Below, piece after piece: positions 1 to 8,135 of a stretch of DNA of 41,717 nucleotides. Source of the DNA: Candidatus Actinomarinales bacterium (lineage in GTDB: Bacteria; Actinomycetota; Acidimicrobiia; Actinomarinales; Actinomarinaceae); contig SGYT01000003.1 in NCBI GenBank assembly GCA_004214055.1, positions 1-41,717 on the forward strand, given 5' to 3'. A program made the translations under genes and the position numbers. Every line of letters begins with the position of its first letter. The stretch's first letter is position 1. The notes below the pieces were generated by a model that had not been told where the DNA came from, searched no databases, and saw only the letters and a list, made by a program, of their open reading frames with translations.

Positions 1-3
1 TAG

Positions 4-76
4 TGGCCAGAGGCAGAATCGAACTGCCGACCCCTTGTTTTTCAGACAAGTGCTCTACCGACTGAGCTATCTGGCC
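4..76 (-). tRNA. tRNA-Phe (GAA)
   Basis: The minus strand folds into a full cloverleaf. The acceptor arm starts GGCCAGA and pairs with TCTGGCC. The D arm is GCTC/GAGC, and the anticodon stem CTTGT/ACAAG encloses loop CTGAAAA, giving anticodon GAA. The T arm carries GTTCGATTC. The discriminator is A, and CCA is not encoded because ACTA follows. It lies 6 nt downstream of tRNA-Asp on the same strand, so the two are probably cotranscribed. Confidence 0.97.
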
Positions 77-82
77 TTTTGG

Positions 83-157
83 CGGGGACGACGGGATTCG
101 AACCCGCGACCTCCTGCGTGACAGGCAGGCGTAAACTCCAGACTTTACCACGCCCCC
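83..157 (-). tRNA. tRNA-Asp (GTC)
   Basis: Minus-strand cloverleaf. Acceptor GGGGGCG pairs with CGTCCCC, with one G-U pair. The anticodon stem CCTGC/GCAGG encloses loop CTGTCAC, giving anticodon GTC. The T loop is GTTCGAATC and the discriminator is G. CCA is not encoded. It is the upstream member of a two-tRNA unit with tRNA-Phe. Confidence 0.96.
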
Positions 158-213
158 GTAATCCTTAAAGTATAACTCAAAAAAAAACTTCAACGTAATA
201 AAAATATTGAGAA

Positions 214-219
214 TAATAT
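214..219 (+). promoter_or_regulatory. Leaderless -10 box of the sugar transferase
   Basis: TAATAT ends 7 nt before the GTG start at 227, so transcription would begin at or next to the start codon. No Shine-Dalgarno sequence is visible. Confidence 0.45.
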
Positions 220-226
220 ATAGTGT

Positions 227-1663
227 GTGAGATTAAAAAGTTATATTAAATATTTATTAAGGTTTCTTTTATTGCAATTCATTTTATCTTATTTAACAAT
301 TTTCTATTTTAATAATTTTTTAATCTCAAATAAAGGGCTCAAACAAAACATTTATGAAAATCTATTACAAGATGGAAATAGATTTATTCCATTTGTTAAT
401 ACAGAATTCATTACAGTGGATGGGTTTCTTATATTTGCAGTATTTATATTTTTAATGATATTGTATTCAACTAAATTTTACACCTATGTCAATGAACTAA
501 GTTTTTCAATAAATAAAAACTTACTTGATGAATATTTCCAACTTTACCTTCTTTGGACAAGTTATTTATTTACAATATTTTTCATTTTTCGTTTTGAAAA
601 TGTTTCAAGAGGCTATCTCTTAATTTACTCATTCTTAATACCAATCATTTTATTAATTTTTAGAAATACAGAATTTATATCTTCTATTTTGGGAAGATCC
701 GTAACAAGTGAAACTTTTGTAACGTTCAATTTAGATGAAACTTCAAATTTTAGAAACTTGAGATTGATAACTTTTAGACAAAACATTGGATCTTTTAGTA
801 TAAGAAATTTTGATAATCCAGATAATTTAATTAAACGGATAGACAAAATAAATAAAGATAGAAAAATTAATTTAATAATTATAAATTTGGATAATAAATC
901 TTCTATACATGAAAAAATTGAAAAATATTTAATTAGTACTAATAAAAAAATATTATTAATTTCAAAAAAAGAATTGAGTTTTAAAAATAACTTCATTTAT
1001 AGAAAAGAAGTTATCGATGAACGATACCTTGTATATTTTAATAATGATGTTCAGTATGGAGCTAAATATATTCTGAAAAGAATTATGGATATTGGACTTG
1101 CTTCTATTGGAATAACTTTGCTTTTACCAATTTCTTTATTAGTAATATTTTTAATATTATTAATGGACGGTTACCCATTTTTTATTAAACAAAAAAGAGT
1201 AGGTCTACATGGTAATCATTTTAATATGTATAAATTTAGAACAATGAGAAAAGACTCTCATGAACTCAGAGATTCACTATCAAACTTAAATAAAGGAAAA
1301 GGACCTTTATTTAAAATTGAAGATGATCCAAGAATAATTAAACAGCTTAAATTTATAAGAGAATATAGCCTGGATGAAATTCCTCAATTCATAAACGTAC
1401 TTAGAGGTGAAATGTCCATAGTCGGACCTAGACCTTTATTTGATGATGATACAAAGTTATTTAATACAAGTTATATGAGAAGGTTAAATGTGCTTCCAGG
1501 TATAACAGGATTATTACAAATTAACGAGAGAAATACTGATGATTTTTCTATCTGGTATAAATATGATATCGAATACATAGAGAATTGGAGTTTATATTTA
1601 GATTTAAAGATTATATTGAAAACTCCATTAGCTATTTTCTCAAAAAAAATAAAAGGCTTATAG
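227..1663 (+). CDS. Polyprenyl-phosphate sugar-1-phosphate transferase
   Basis: A membrane enzyme expected to move a sugar-1-phosphate from a nucleotide sugar to undecaprenyl phosphate, the first step in building a surface polysaccharide. The N-terminal ~150 residues are hydrophobic, with several membrane segments, followed by a poorly conserved linker. From about residue 280 comes the bacterial sugar transferase domain (PF02397): KRIMDIGLA at the re-entrant membrane helix, FIKQKRVGLHG, YKFRTM, a DPRI motif, EIPQFINVLRGEMSIVGPRP and LPGITGL. At 478 aa it matches the WbaP/WcaJ/CpsE full-length type rather than the short PglC type. GTG is the first possible start after an in-frame stop. The sugar donor cannot be told from sequence. 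It ends 8 nt from the convergent tRNA-Lys gene. Confidence 0.9.
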   Translation: MRLKSYIKYLLRFLLLQFILSYLTIFYFNNFLISNKGLKQNIYENLLQDGNRFIPFVNTEFITVDGFLIFAVFIFLMILYSTKFYTYVNELSFSINKNLLDEYFQLYLLWTSYLFTIFFIFRFENVSRGYLLIYSFLIPIILLIFRNTEFISSILGRSVTSETFVTFNLDETSNFRNLRLITFRQNIGSFSIRNFDNPDNLIKRIDKINKDRKINLIIINLDNKSSIHEKIEKYLISTNKKILLISKKELSFKNNFIYRKEVIDERYLVYFNNDVQYGAKYILKRIMDIGLASIGITLLLPISLLVIFLILLMDGYPFFIKQKRVGLHGNHFNMYKFRTMRKDSHELRDSLSNLNKGKGPLFKIEDDPRIIKQLKFIREYSLDEIPQFINVLRGEMSIVGPRPLFDDDTKLFNTSYMRRLNVLPGITGLLQINERNTDDFSIWYKYDIEYIENWSLYLDLKIILKTPLAIFSKKIKGL

Positions 1664-1671
1664 AGTAGTTG

Positions 1672-1744
1672 TGGGTCGGGTGGGAATCGAACCCACGACC
1701 TTGAGCTTAAAAGGCTCCTGCTCTACCAATTGAGCTACCGACCC
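1672..1744 (-). tRNA. tRNA-Lys (TTT)
   Basis: Minus-strand cloverleaf. Acceptor GGGTCGG pairs with CCGACCC, the D arm is GCTC/GAGC, and anticodon loop CTTTTAA gives TTT. The T arm is GTGGG/CCCAC around TTCGATT. The outer pair of the anticodon stem appears to be a G-A mismatch. The discriminator is A and CCA is not encoded. Confidence 0.95.
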
Positions 1745-1796
1745 TACTAACTATTAAAGAATAACATTCAAGAATAATTATTTAATAAAAAGTTGT

Positions 1797-2111
1797 CTAT
1801 TCTTCTTCAAAATTTTTTTCAGGATTTTCTATTCCAAGTATTTTTTCTCTCGTGCTTTTTAAGGTACTGGCAACTTCCGTGTTAACTTTTTCTATAATGT
1901 CTTTCGTATCTTTTCTAATCTCTTCATCTTTTATTGTAGAGTTAATTGTCTCCATCAAGCTAGATAATACTTCGGAAGTATTATCTATAGTTTGCTTTAA
2001 TGAATCTTTTAAATCTTCAACTAAGTCTTCATCGTTTACTTTATCTTTAATTTTTTTTGTAACTTCACTAATATCATCAGATATATTTTTCCAATTTTTT
2101 TCACTTTCCAT
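1797..2111 (-). CDS. Small charged helical protein, unknown function
   Basis: I do not recognise a family. The 104-aa product is almost entirely charged or polar, rich in Lys, Glu, Asp, Ser and Thr, with no Cys, no signal peptide and no membrane segment. Its regular spacing of Ile, Val and Leu suggests long amphipathic helices or a coiled coil. ATG is preceded at 7 nt by a TATAAT box, which supports real expression from this start. It is followed on the same strand only by tRNA-Lys, about 50 nt away. The opposite-strand 91-aa reading frame is Ser/Phe-rich antisense and not credible. Confidence 0.7.
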   Translation of the reverse strand: MESEKNWKNISDDISEVTKKIKDKVNDEDLVEDLKDSLKQTIDNTSEVLSSLMETINSTIKDEEIRKDTKDIIEKVNTEVASTLKSTREKILGIENPEKNFEEE

Positions 2112-2118
2112 ATATAAA

Positions 2119-2124
2119 ATTATA
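2119..2124 (-). promoter_or_regulatory. Leaderless -10 box (TATAAT)
   Basis: A perfect TATAAT on the minus strand ends 7 nt before the ATG of the 104-aa gene (start at 2111). It sits in the 19-nt gap after the DUF2236 gene, so the small gene can be transcribed separately from it. Confidence 0.55.
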
Positions 2125-2130
2125 TAGAAT

Positions 2131-2973
2131 TTATATTTTTGATTTATCTTTAAATTTTAAAGATGGATTTTTTGTAATTCTTTGTTTGGCCCATCTAGCA
2201 GGTGCAATCAGTTTAAAAAATGGCGGTAAAAAAGGACGTGTAAGTCTTAATAATGAAAGATTAAAGTTTACTAAATGTCTCTTTAGATTCGTTTCTTTAA
2301 TCCCATATATATCTTTAAATTCTTTAGGCAGTGTATTGAATGCTGTAAATGATATAAATGGCCAAATTGGTTTAATATGTACCGGAACAGGACCGCCTGC
2401 AATAATATCGTATACATCTTGTGCAACGTCAGTTAAAAGAAGATAGTCTTTATCTTTTGATTTATTAATAACCCATTCTTTAAGCTCCTCATGGGTTTTT
2501 GGCATCCGATTTACATCTACTAGCATTATTTTTGCTGCAAGCATATTTTCTTTATGATATTGGTTTTTCTCATCGTCTGATAATTTTTTTACTGTTTTCT
2601 CGTAAAAATAAATTGATGAAATTTGTAAACAAGCATGGACCCATAAAAGCTGCTCATAGTCAAGAGCATCATAGGTTCCTCCTGTTATAGGATCTTTACC
2701 TTTTATAACTTCATGAAGCTTATTTATCCTATTAGCACTTTCGTCAGCTTCTTGTTTTGTTCCAAAAGTAACTGAATTTTGTAACGACAGTGTCCTTATG
2801 AGCCTTTTCCATGGATCTCTTTGGTAGAATGAAGTTTGTCTTGCTCCAGCTGAGATAAGTGGATGAGCTGCATGCATTAAAAGTGCTCTTGCTCCTCCGA
2901 ACAAGACTGTAATTTCTTTATTTACTCTCCACATCATTGATTCTGGTCCAAAATACCCTGGGTCACCTTGCAT
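2131..2973 (-). CDS. DUF2236 / MpaB-like oxygenase family protein
   Basis: A 280-aa protein of the oxygenase MpaB / rubber oxygenase (latex clearing protein) catalytic-domain family, PF09995. The family signature lies in the first 60 residues: FGPESMMWRVNKE, then GGARALLMHAAHPLISAG and a DPWKRL segment. Further on is LLWVHACLQ. Known relatives bind a b-type haem through a His and perform oxidative chemistry, but many bacterial members have no assigned substrate. No signal peptide is seen, so it is predicted cytoplasmic. The ATG is preceded by TAAAAT at 6 nt, consistent with a leaderless transcript. The true substrate is unknown. Confidence 0.85.
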   Translation of the reverse strand: MQGDPGYFGPESMMWRVNKEITVLFGGARALLMHAAHPLISAGARQTSFYQRDPWKRLIRTLSLQNSVTFGTKQEADESANRINKLHEVIKGKDPITGGTYDALDYEQLLWVHACLQISSIYFYEKTVKKLSDDEKNQYHKENMLAAKIMLVDVNRMPKTHEELKEWVINKSKDKDYLLLTDVAQDVYDIIAGGPVPVHIKPIWPFISFTAFNTLPKEFKDIYGIKETNLKRHLVNFNLSLLRLTRPFLPPFFKLIAPARWAKQRITKNPSLKFKDKSKI

Positions 2974-2979
2974 ATTAAG

Positions 2980-2985
2980 ATTTTA
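2980..2985 (-). promoter_or_regulatory. Leaderless -10 box of the DUF2236 gene
   Basis: TAAAAT on the minus strand is separated from the ATG (2971-2973) by CTTAAT, six nucleotides. Confidence 0.5.
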
Positions 2986-3071
2986 TCAAGAACTAAAAAT
3001 ATCAATAAATGAATATTATTAAAATTTTATTTTAAGAATCCATCAAACATATACTTGAAAATAAGACATTT

Positions 3072-4184
3072 ATGATAAATAAACTTGTATACATCACCTA
3101 TCAAACTTTCCCTGCAGAAACTGCAAATAGCATACAAACGATCTCAAATATCAAATATTTTGTCAAAAACGAAGTTAACGTAGATCTTTATTTCCCGTTA
3201 AGAGAGAGACAGAGTGATGGAGACATAAATCAGTTAAAAAGTTATTATTCCTTCTCTGAAAATTTTAATTCTATTGGAGTAAAACATCCATATCCTCACG
3301 GAAAAATAAAATTTCTTCCTGGACTCTGGTTTCACATAAGTCATTTTCTATGGTCTAAAAAGGTTGTAGATAAATTAAATAAAAACTATGGACAAGATAT
3401 TCATTTTATTACTAGATCAGACTGGATAGCTTTTTTTCTAGCTAAAAAAAATAGAAAAGTAGTTTTTGAGTGTCACCAAACCTCAAAGCTTAGAAATGTA
3501 ATAATAAAATTAATCAGGAATAAAAAAAATGTTAAATTTATTTTTTTAAATAATTATTTAAATACCTATTATAAAAATCCTTCAAATGGAATTGTTCTCC
3601 ATAACGGAGTGGACACAGAGCTATTTGAAAATAATGTAGGAAGAAAACAGACTAACTCTATAATCTTTGTTGGAAATATTTCAAGGTTCAAAGAAACAAG
3701 GGGTCTTGAAAAAATTGTTCAGTGGTTTATTGAAAATAAAATAAATTCAAAATTTACATTAAAAATTGTCGGAGGTCCGCATAAAAGTGTAGAAGAATTA
3801 GAAAAGATTATTAAGAAAAATAATCTTGAAAATTTTGTCAAGCTTTATGGGAGACTTGATAGAAAAGAGACAATTAAAGAAATTCAAAAATCTTCAATAG
3901 GTCTTTTGATAAACACCAACTACAATTTACATTCATTAAAATACACCTCTCCATTGAAATATTTTGAATATCTTTTTGGTGGTTTAAAAATTGTTGCTGT
4001 TAATTTTCCAGCTCACCATGAGTTACCGTTTTCAGATAATATTAGTTTTTTCGACTTTGAAGATAAAAGTACCTTTGTTCAAGCATTAAATGGAGCTGAA
4101 AATAAAAAAGCTTTTAAAATTAATGATTTAAATGAAATAACCCTCGACTCAAGAATCAAAAAGATTCTTGACTTCATTGAATAA
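3072..4184 (+). CDS. Glycosyltransferase family 4 protein
   Basis: A 370-aa GT-B fold glycosyltransferase. The N-terminal half begins with an ITYQTFPAETANSIQ acceptor-side segment. The C-terminal half is a glycosyltransferases group 1 domain with IIFVGNISRFKETRGLE, LKIVGGPH, VKLYGRLDRKE and SPLKYFEYLFGG, where the E in the last block sits at the nucleotide-sugar site of GT4 enzymes. No membrane segment is seen, so it probably works at the inner face of the membrane. Together with the sugar transferase at 227 and the WecG-type enzyme at 4295 it belongs to surface glycan assembly. ATG start; a TATACT box lies 16 nt upstream. Donor and acceptor are unknown. The 3' end contains a perfect 9-bp inverted repeat. 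Confidence 0.88.
   Translation: MINKLVYITYQTFPAETANSIQTISNIKYFVKNEVNVDLYFPLRERQSDGDINQLKSYYSFSENFNSIGVKHPYPHGKIKFLPGLWFHISHFLWSKKVVDKLNKNYGQDIHFITRSDWIAFFLAKKNRKVVFECHQTSKLRNVIIKLIRNKKNVKFIFLNNYLNTYYKNPSNGIVLHNGVDTELFENNVGRKQTNSIIFVGNISRFKETRGLEKIVQWFIENKINSKFTLKIVGGPHKSVEELEKIIKKNNLENFVKLYGRLDRKETIKEIQKSSIGLLINTNYNLHSLKYTSPLKYFEYLFGGLKIVAVNFPAHHELPFSDNISFFDFEDKSTFVQALNGAENKKAFKINDLNEITLDSRIKKILDFIE
4149..4171. repeat. Perfect 9-bp inverted repeat (hairpin)
   Basis: TCAAGAATC, a 5-nt A loop (4158-4162), then GATTCTTGA. It lies inside the last codons of the GT4 gene and 16 nt downstream of the tRNA-Arg gene on the minus strand. It could act as a bidirectional 3'-end hairpin for both genes. 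No long U-run follows on either strand, so it is not a classic intrinsic terminator. Confidence 0.6.
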
Positions 4185-4186
4185 AG

Positions 4187-4260
4187 CACGCCTGGAGGGA
4201 TTCGAACCCCCAACCCTCTGATCCGAAGTCAGATGCTCTATCCAGTTAAGCTACAGGCGC
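4187..4260 (-). tRNA. tRNA-Arg (TCG)
   Basis: Minus-strand cloverleaf. Acceptor GCGCCTG pairs with CAGGCGT, with a G1-U72 wobble at the end. The anticodon stem TCTGA/TCAGA encloses CTTCGGA, giving anticodon TCG, which decodes CGA by Watson-Crick pairing and other CGN codons by wobble. The T loop is GTTCGAATC and the discriminator is G. It starts 2 nt past the stop of the convergent GT4 gene and lies upstream of wecG and argS on the other strand. Confidence 0.94.
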
Positions 4261-4294
4261 AAAAGATTTATTCCTACTTATAATTAACTTTACT

Positions 4295-5047
4295 GTGGAA
4301 AATAAAGTAAAAATTCTAAAGACAGATATTAATCAAATAAAGCTTAATGATTTATCAAATAGGTTAATAAATGAAGAAAACTTAGATGTAGCAGTATGTA
4401 ATGCTAACTCTCTGGTTAGATCATATAAAGACAAAGATCTTCAAAAAATCTTAAATAATTTTGATATAGCGACTCCAGATGGATTTCCAGTTGCAAAAGC
4501 CTCGAGCATTTTATATAAAAATGATCAAAAGAGAGTAGATGGTTATAAAATATTCAATCATACTATTGAAAAAAGTATTGAATCTGGAACCTCCCATTAC
4601 TTTTTTGGAAATTCTGAAGAAGTGGTAGAGAAAATAATTACTAAATTTAAAAAAAAGTATCCATCTATAAATATTGCAGGATATTCATGCCCGCCAATTC
4701 TTGATGTAGAAAAATTAGCTAGTGATAAATATATGGAAGAAATAATTAAATTAGAACCAAAAATTATTTGGCTTTCATTCGGTTTTCCTAAACAAGAGAA
4801 ACTAATGAGTAAAATCCGAAAAGATTATAAATTAAATTCTAACCTCGTGGGAGTTGGTTTCACTTTTGATTGGACTGCAGAAACAAAATTTAAAGCACCA
4901 GAATTTATCGCAAACTTAGGTCTAGAGTGGATTTTTAGACTAATACAAGAACCTAAAAGACTTTATAAAAGATACCTAATTGACAACACATTATTTATTT
5001 TTTACTTTATTAAGCAATATTTAGAAATTAAATTTAAAAAACATTAG
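4295..5047 (+). CDS. WecG/TagA/CpsF family glycosyltransferase (GT26)
   Basis: A 250-aa enzyme of the family that adds N-acetylmannosamine or a related sugar to a lipid-linked sugar. Visible family blocks are VAVCNANSLV near the N-terminus, DIATPDGFPVAKAS with the conserved Asp, VDGYKIF, YFFGNSEEVV, IIWLSFGFPKQEKLM, VGVGFTFDWTAETKFKAPEF and LGLEWIFRLIQEPKRLYKRY. The last block corresponds to the C-terminal segment that anchors these enzymes at the membrane. The start is GTG; no upstream ATG is in frame. It forms a short plus-strand group with argS, 40 nt downstream. Its acceptor is likely the lipid-linked sugar made by an enzyme like the 227 gene product, but that is inference. Confidence 0.9.
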   Translation: MENKVKILKTDINQIKLNDLSNRLINEENLDVAVCNANSLVRSYKDKDLQKILNNFDIATPDGFPVAKASSILYKNDQKRVDGYKIFNHTIEKSIESGTSHYFFGNSEEVVEKIITKFKKKYPSINIAGYSCPPILDVEKLASDKYMEEIIKLEPKIIWLSFGFPKQEKLMSKIRKDYKLNSNLVGVGFTFDWTAETKFKAPEFIANLGLEWIFRLIQEPKRLYKRYLIDNTLFIFYFIKQYLEIKFKKH

Positions 5048-5087
5048 AAAGATTGATTCTGCAATAAAGCTGATATTATTTATTTAG

Positions 5088-6728
5088 ATGAATACTATTC
5101 TAAATAATCTCAGAGAAAAGTTAAATAATATTTTTGCAAAGTTTGATATTGATGAAAGCGTTCAAATTTCAATATCAAAAATTACAGATTTTGATATCCA
5201 AATAAACAACCTTGTTAAATACAAAAATCATAAATCAATTGAAGAAATTAAAAATCACTTATTAAAAGAACTTGATAAATCGGAATATTTTAGCTCGGTT
5301 GAATTTAGTGACAAGCTTTTTATAAATCTAAAATTTAATTTAATAAATCTTGCTAAGAATATTGACAACTCAAAAAAAGACTTTGCTGTAAATAAAAGAG
5401 AAAAATTGATTTTGGACTACGGAGGCCCAAACATTGGAAAACCTTTACATGTTGGCCATCTTCGCTCTTTAAATATTGGAAGAAGTTTATACAATATGAA
5501 CAAATTTATTGGTAACGAAGTAAAAAGTGATATACATTTAGGTGATTGGGGTATGCCGATTGCTCAAATAATAACATATATTGAAAAAAATAATCTTGAC
5601 ATTCAAACCTTAAAAGTAAGTGATTTAGAATCAATTTACCCTCTTTCTTCCAAGGAATATTTAAATGATGAAAAATTTCAAGAAAAGGCGAAAGAAATTA
5701 ATAAAAAATTAAATACCGATGATGATGAGACTATTTCTAAGTGGAAAATAATTAAAGATGTTTCGCTAGTAGAAATTAAGAAAAATCTTTCTGAATTAGG
5801 ACATAGCTTTGACTATTGGTTTGGAGAAAGTGATGTTAATAGTCTTATCCCTGATATGTTAGAAAACTTAATTGAAGAAGACAAAGTTGAATATGACGAA
5901 AGTGCATTAGTAAGTAAGGAAAATATTGAGCCAAAAGTCTTAATTACAAAATCAGATGGTTCTTACCTCTATATTACGACTGATTTAGCAACAATAATTT
6001 ATAGAGAAAAGCACATTCCTTTTGATAAGATTTTTTATATAGTAGACAGTCGCCAATCTCTTCATTTCAGACAACTCTTTAGTTCTGCAAAATATTTTGA
6101 ATTTAATAATTTAAACTTCGAACATGTTGGTTTCGGCACCTTAAATGATGAAAATGGAAATCCTTTTAAGACAAGAGAGGGGGGTACAAAGCCATTAATA
6201 GAACTTTTCAGCGAAACATATAAATATATTTATAAAATAAATCAAAATTTAGAAGACAAAACAATAAAACAGCTTACGAACACTGTTTTAACCTATAGTG
6301 ATTTGTTAACAAATAGGAAGACAAACTATAAATTTGATCTTAAAAAATTTACTAATATTTCAGGAAAAACTGGAATTTATATACAATATGCTCAAGTCAG
6401 AGCAAAGAATTTATTTCAAATAGCAAACAATAATAACTCTCTAGAACTTTCTGATGAAATCGGAAATATTGAATCTGAACTTCTTTCTAAAATCTTTCTT
6501 TTTGGTTATTATCTGGAAAGAAGTATAGAAATGAGTGAGCCTCATCATTTAGCTGACTACTTATATGAACTTTCAAATCTATTCAATATATTTTATGAAG
6601 ATGAAAAAATATTAAATATTGAAGATGAAAAAATAAAAAATTCAAAACTCTATATTACAAAACTATTCCTAGAAACTTGCCATAATGTCATGTTTTGCTT
6701 GGGTGTAGAACCAGTTAATGAGATGTAA
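5088..6728 (+). CDS. argS: Arginyl-tRNA synthetase
   Basis: Class I aminoacyl-tRNA synthetase that charges tRNA-Arg. The N-terminal ~100 residues form the Add1-type tRNA D-loop binding domain. The HIGH-like motif is HVGH at residues 121-124 within YGGPNIGKPLHVGHLRS. The catalytic core continues with SDIHLGDWGMP and SYLYITTDLATIIYR. The second motif region is the KTREGGTKPLIEL stretch, where ArgS enzymes often lack a canonical KMSKS. The C-terminal DALR anticodon-binding domain includes YIQYAQVRAKNL. The 546-aa length is normal. A TATTAT box lies 8 nt before the ATG. It sits about 830 nt from a tRNA-Arg gene. It ends 1 nt from the convergent membrane-protein gene. Confidence 0.97.
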   Translation: MNTILNNLREKLNNIFAKFDIDESVQISISKITDFDIQINNLVKYKNHKSIEEIKNHLLKELDKSEYFSSVEFSDKLFINLKFNLINLAKNIDNSKKDFAVNKREKLILDYGGPNIGKPLHVGHLRSLNIGRSLYNMNKFIGNEVKSDIHLGDWGMPIAQIITYIEKNNLDIQTLKVSDLESIYPLSSKEYLNDEKFQEKAKEINKKLNTDDDETISKWKIIKDVSLVEIKKNLSELGHSFDYWFGESDVNSLIPDMLENLIEEDKVEYDESALVSKENIEPKVLITKSDGSYLYITTDLATIIYREKHIPFDKIFYIVDSRQSLHFRQLFSSAKYFEFNNLNFEHVGFGTLNDENGNPFKTREGGTKPLIELFSETYKYIYKINQNLEDKTIKQLTNTVLTYSDLLTNRKTNYKFDLKKFTNISGKTGIYIQYAQVRAKNLFQIANNNNSLELSDEIGNIESELLSKIFLFGYYLERSIEMSEPHHLADYLYELSNLFNIFYEDEKILNIEDEKIKNSKLYITKLFLETCHNVMFCLGVEPVNEM

Positions 6729-6729
6729 T

Positions 6730-7269
6730 TTATATAAATAATTGAGAAGAAAGAATCCAAGTTAATAAAACAAAACTATAAGAAAACCTATCAAGAAGTT
6801 TCACTGTATTCCTTAAGCTGTGAAGAAGAAATAAAATTATAGGGACTGAAATAAAACCCGAAAAAGAGACTGCCTTACCTATTGAAGAAATATCATTCAA
6901 AATTAGAGTTTCAAGATTAATTGAGTATTGAAACAAAATAAGAAAAAATAAAGAAATAAAAATAGAATATATTATATTTATTATCAAATCTTTAAAACTT
7001 GAATTATATACTCTAAATACATTCAAGAACTCAACGGGTATAAATAAAATAAAAATTGATATTAAAAATAATATCAGAAACCAAAACAGACCCTGTCCTG
7101 TCCATGAAATAATAATTCTTTCAGTTCTCCCCACAGACTCAAGTAGCAAATACAGAGAATATCCGGAAAGTATGGCTCCTAAGGAAAATAAATACAGGCC
7201 AAATATACTTAAAAAATTTTTAGATTCAAATCTAAAATTTAACTCGTTTGGTATTTTTTGATATTGCAT
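6730..7269 (-). CDS. Polytopic membrane protein, unknown function
   Basis: I do not recognise the family. The 179-aa product has about five hydrophobic segments, near residues 20-42, 58-80, 92-115, 128-150 and 160-178, and few charges outside the N-terminal tail and a short RVYNSSFKD loop. The N-terminal 18 residues are polar and probably cytoplasmic. It is a single-gene unit, divergent from the NifU-N-like gene and convergent with argS. ATG start; a TAATAT box lies 8 nt upstream. Confidence 0.75.
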   Translation of the reverse strand: MQYQKIPNELNFRFESKNFLSIFGLYLFSLGAILSGYSLYLLLESVGRTERIIISWTGQGLFWFLILFLISIFILFIPVEFLNVFRVYNSSFKDLIINIIYSIFISLFFLILFQYSINLETLILNDISSIGKAVSFSGFISVPIILFLLHSLRNTVKLLDRFSYSFVLLTWILSSQLFI

Positions 7270-7313
7270 ACTGTCATATATTAATGTTTTTTATATTAAA
7301 ATAGATACTAATT

Positions 7314-7517
7314 ATGGAATTAATTGATACACCTAATCCAAATGCAAAAAAGATAGAAACTGATCTTACAGAAGAGGTCTTAAAAGAAGATTTACACAAG
7401 GTAGAAGGTATTTTATCTGTTTTTTTTGGGCCTGGTTTTGTTACGGTAACAAAAGATGAAAATGTAGAGTGGGAATCAATAAATCAAGACATTATTAACA
7501 TCTTTGATAAACTGTAG
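7314..7517 (+). CDS. NifU/Nfu N-terminal-domain scaffold protein
   Basis: A 67-aa protein matching the Nfu N-terminal domain (PF08712). It shows TPNPNAKKIETD near the start, VEGILSVFFGPGFVTVTKDENVEW in the middle, and a short helix at the end. In Nfu proteins this domain precedes the CxxC-bearing NifU-like domain that carries an Fe-S cluster. Here that second domain is absent and there is no Cys, so it cannot bind a cluster through thiols itself. A partner or regulatory role in Fe-S assembly is inferred. It is followed 3 nt later by the Thr-rich membrane protein and probably cotranscribed. Confidence 0.8.
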   Translation: MELIDTPNPNAKKIETDLTEEVLKEDLHKVEGILSVFFGPGFVTVTKDENVEWESINQDIINIFDKL

Positions 7518-7520
7518 TGT

Positions 7521-8135
7521 ATGGAAACATTTAACCAAGATCCAAAACCGGGAAGGTTAGTTTTACCACTTGTATTAATAGGAATGATTGCAACAACTTA
7601 TACTTTTGTAAATCGAGTTGCAACTAACAATGATCTAGATCTTTCAGTTACTGAGGAAGAAGTGGTTGTTACTGAAGAAGAAGCTGTGACAGAAGATACT
7701 ACTACAACTTCAACTACTACAACTACCTTGCCTGGTGAAGTTGTAACGTATCTTGAAGAAATTCAAGGTGAAAAAGTTCAATCCGATGAATTGGGACAAA
7801 AAGTAATAGAGGCAAACCAAAAATGGGATGATGAAATATTAACCTATCAAGAAGCAAAAGATGAATTTGCTAAATTTATTGAAGATGCCGATCAGTTCCA
7901 ATTAACAGTTTCTGAACCAGGACCTCCAAATACTTTCGCAAGCTTGGTAACAAGCCATGAAGAATTAACTGTTCTTGCTAATTTAATTTATGAAGACACT
8001 AAAGAATTACTTGCTGGTCTAACGTCTTCAGACACTGGCGAAAGAAGGGCTTCTGCTCTTGATTCGTTTAATAAAAACTTAGCTCAGTTTCAACAAAAAG
8101 TTGACGAAATTATTGCTGCTATAACTTCTAACTAG
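7521..8135 (+). CDS. Membrane-anchored protein with Thr-rich linker
   Basis: I cannot assign a function. The 204-aa protein has a polar N-terminus, one membrane anchor at about residues 13-31 (LVLPLVLIGMIATTYTFV), an acidic Glu/Val stretch, then a Thr-rich linker TTTTSTTTTTLPG near residue 60. The C-terminal ~135 residues are soluble, acidic and mostly helical, with no Cys. The layout suggests an extracytoplasmic helical domain tethered by a flexible linker. Such Thr-rich linkers are typical of Acidimicrobiia secreted proteins, which supports the lineage call. The 3' end overlaps the glutamine synthetase gene by 8 nt. Confidence 0.75.
   Translation: METFNQDPKPGRLVLPLVLIGMIATTYTFVNRVATNNDLDLSVTEEEVVVTEEEAVTEDTTTTSTTTTTLPGEVVTYLEEIQGEKVQSDELGQKVIEANQKWDDEILTYQEAKDEFAKFIEDADQFQLTVSEPGPPNTFASLVTSHEELTVLANLIYEDTKELLAGLTSSDTGERRASALDSFNKNLAQFQQKVDEIIAAITSN

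Noticed and set aside
625-996. Minus-strand 123-aa frame inside the sugar transferase gene
   Set aside because: It has extreme Leu/Ile/Phe/Lys content typical of antisense reading of A+T-rich coding DNA, and no start signal.
7690-7730. Simple repeat of Thr codons as a possible phase-variable tract
   Set aside because: The ACT/ACA codons are mixed and not a perfect short tandem repeat, so slippage is unlikely. It encodes a linker.
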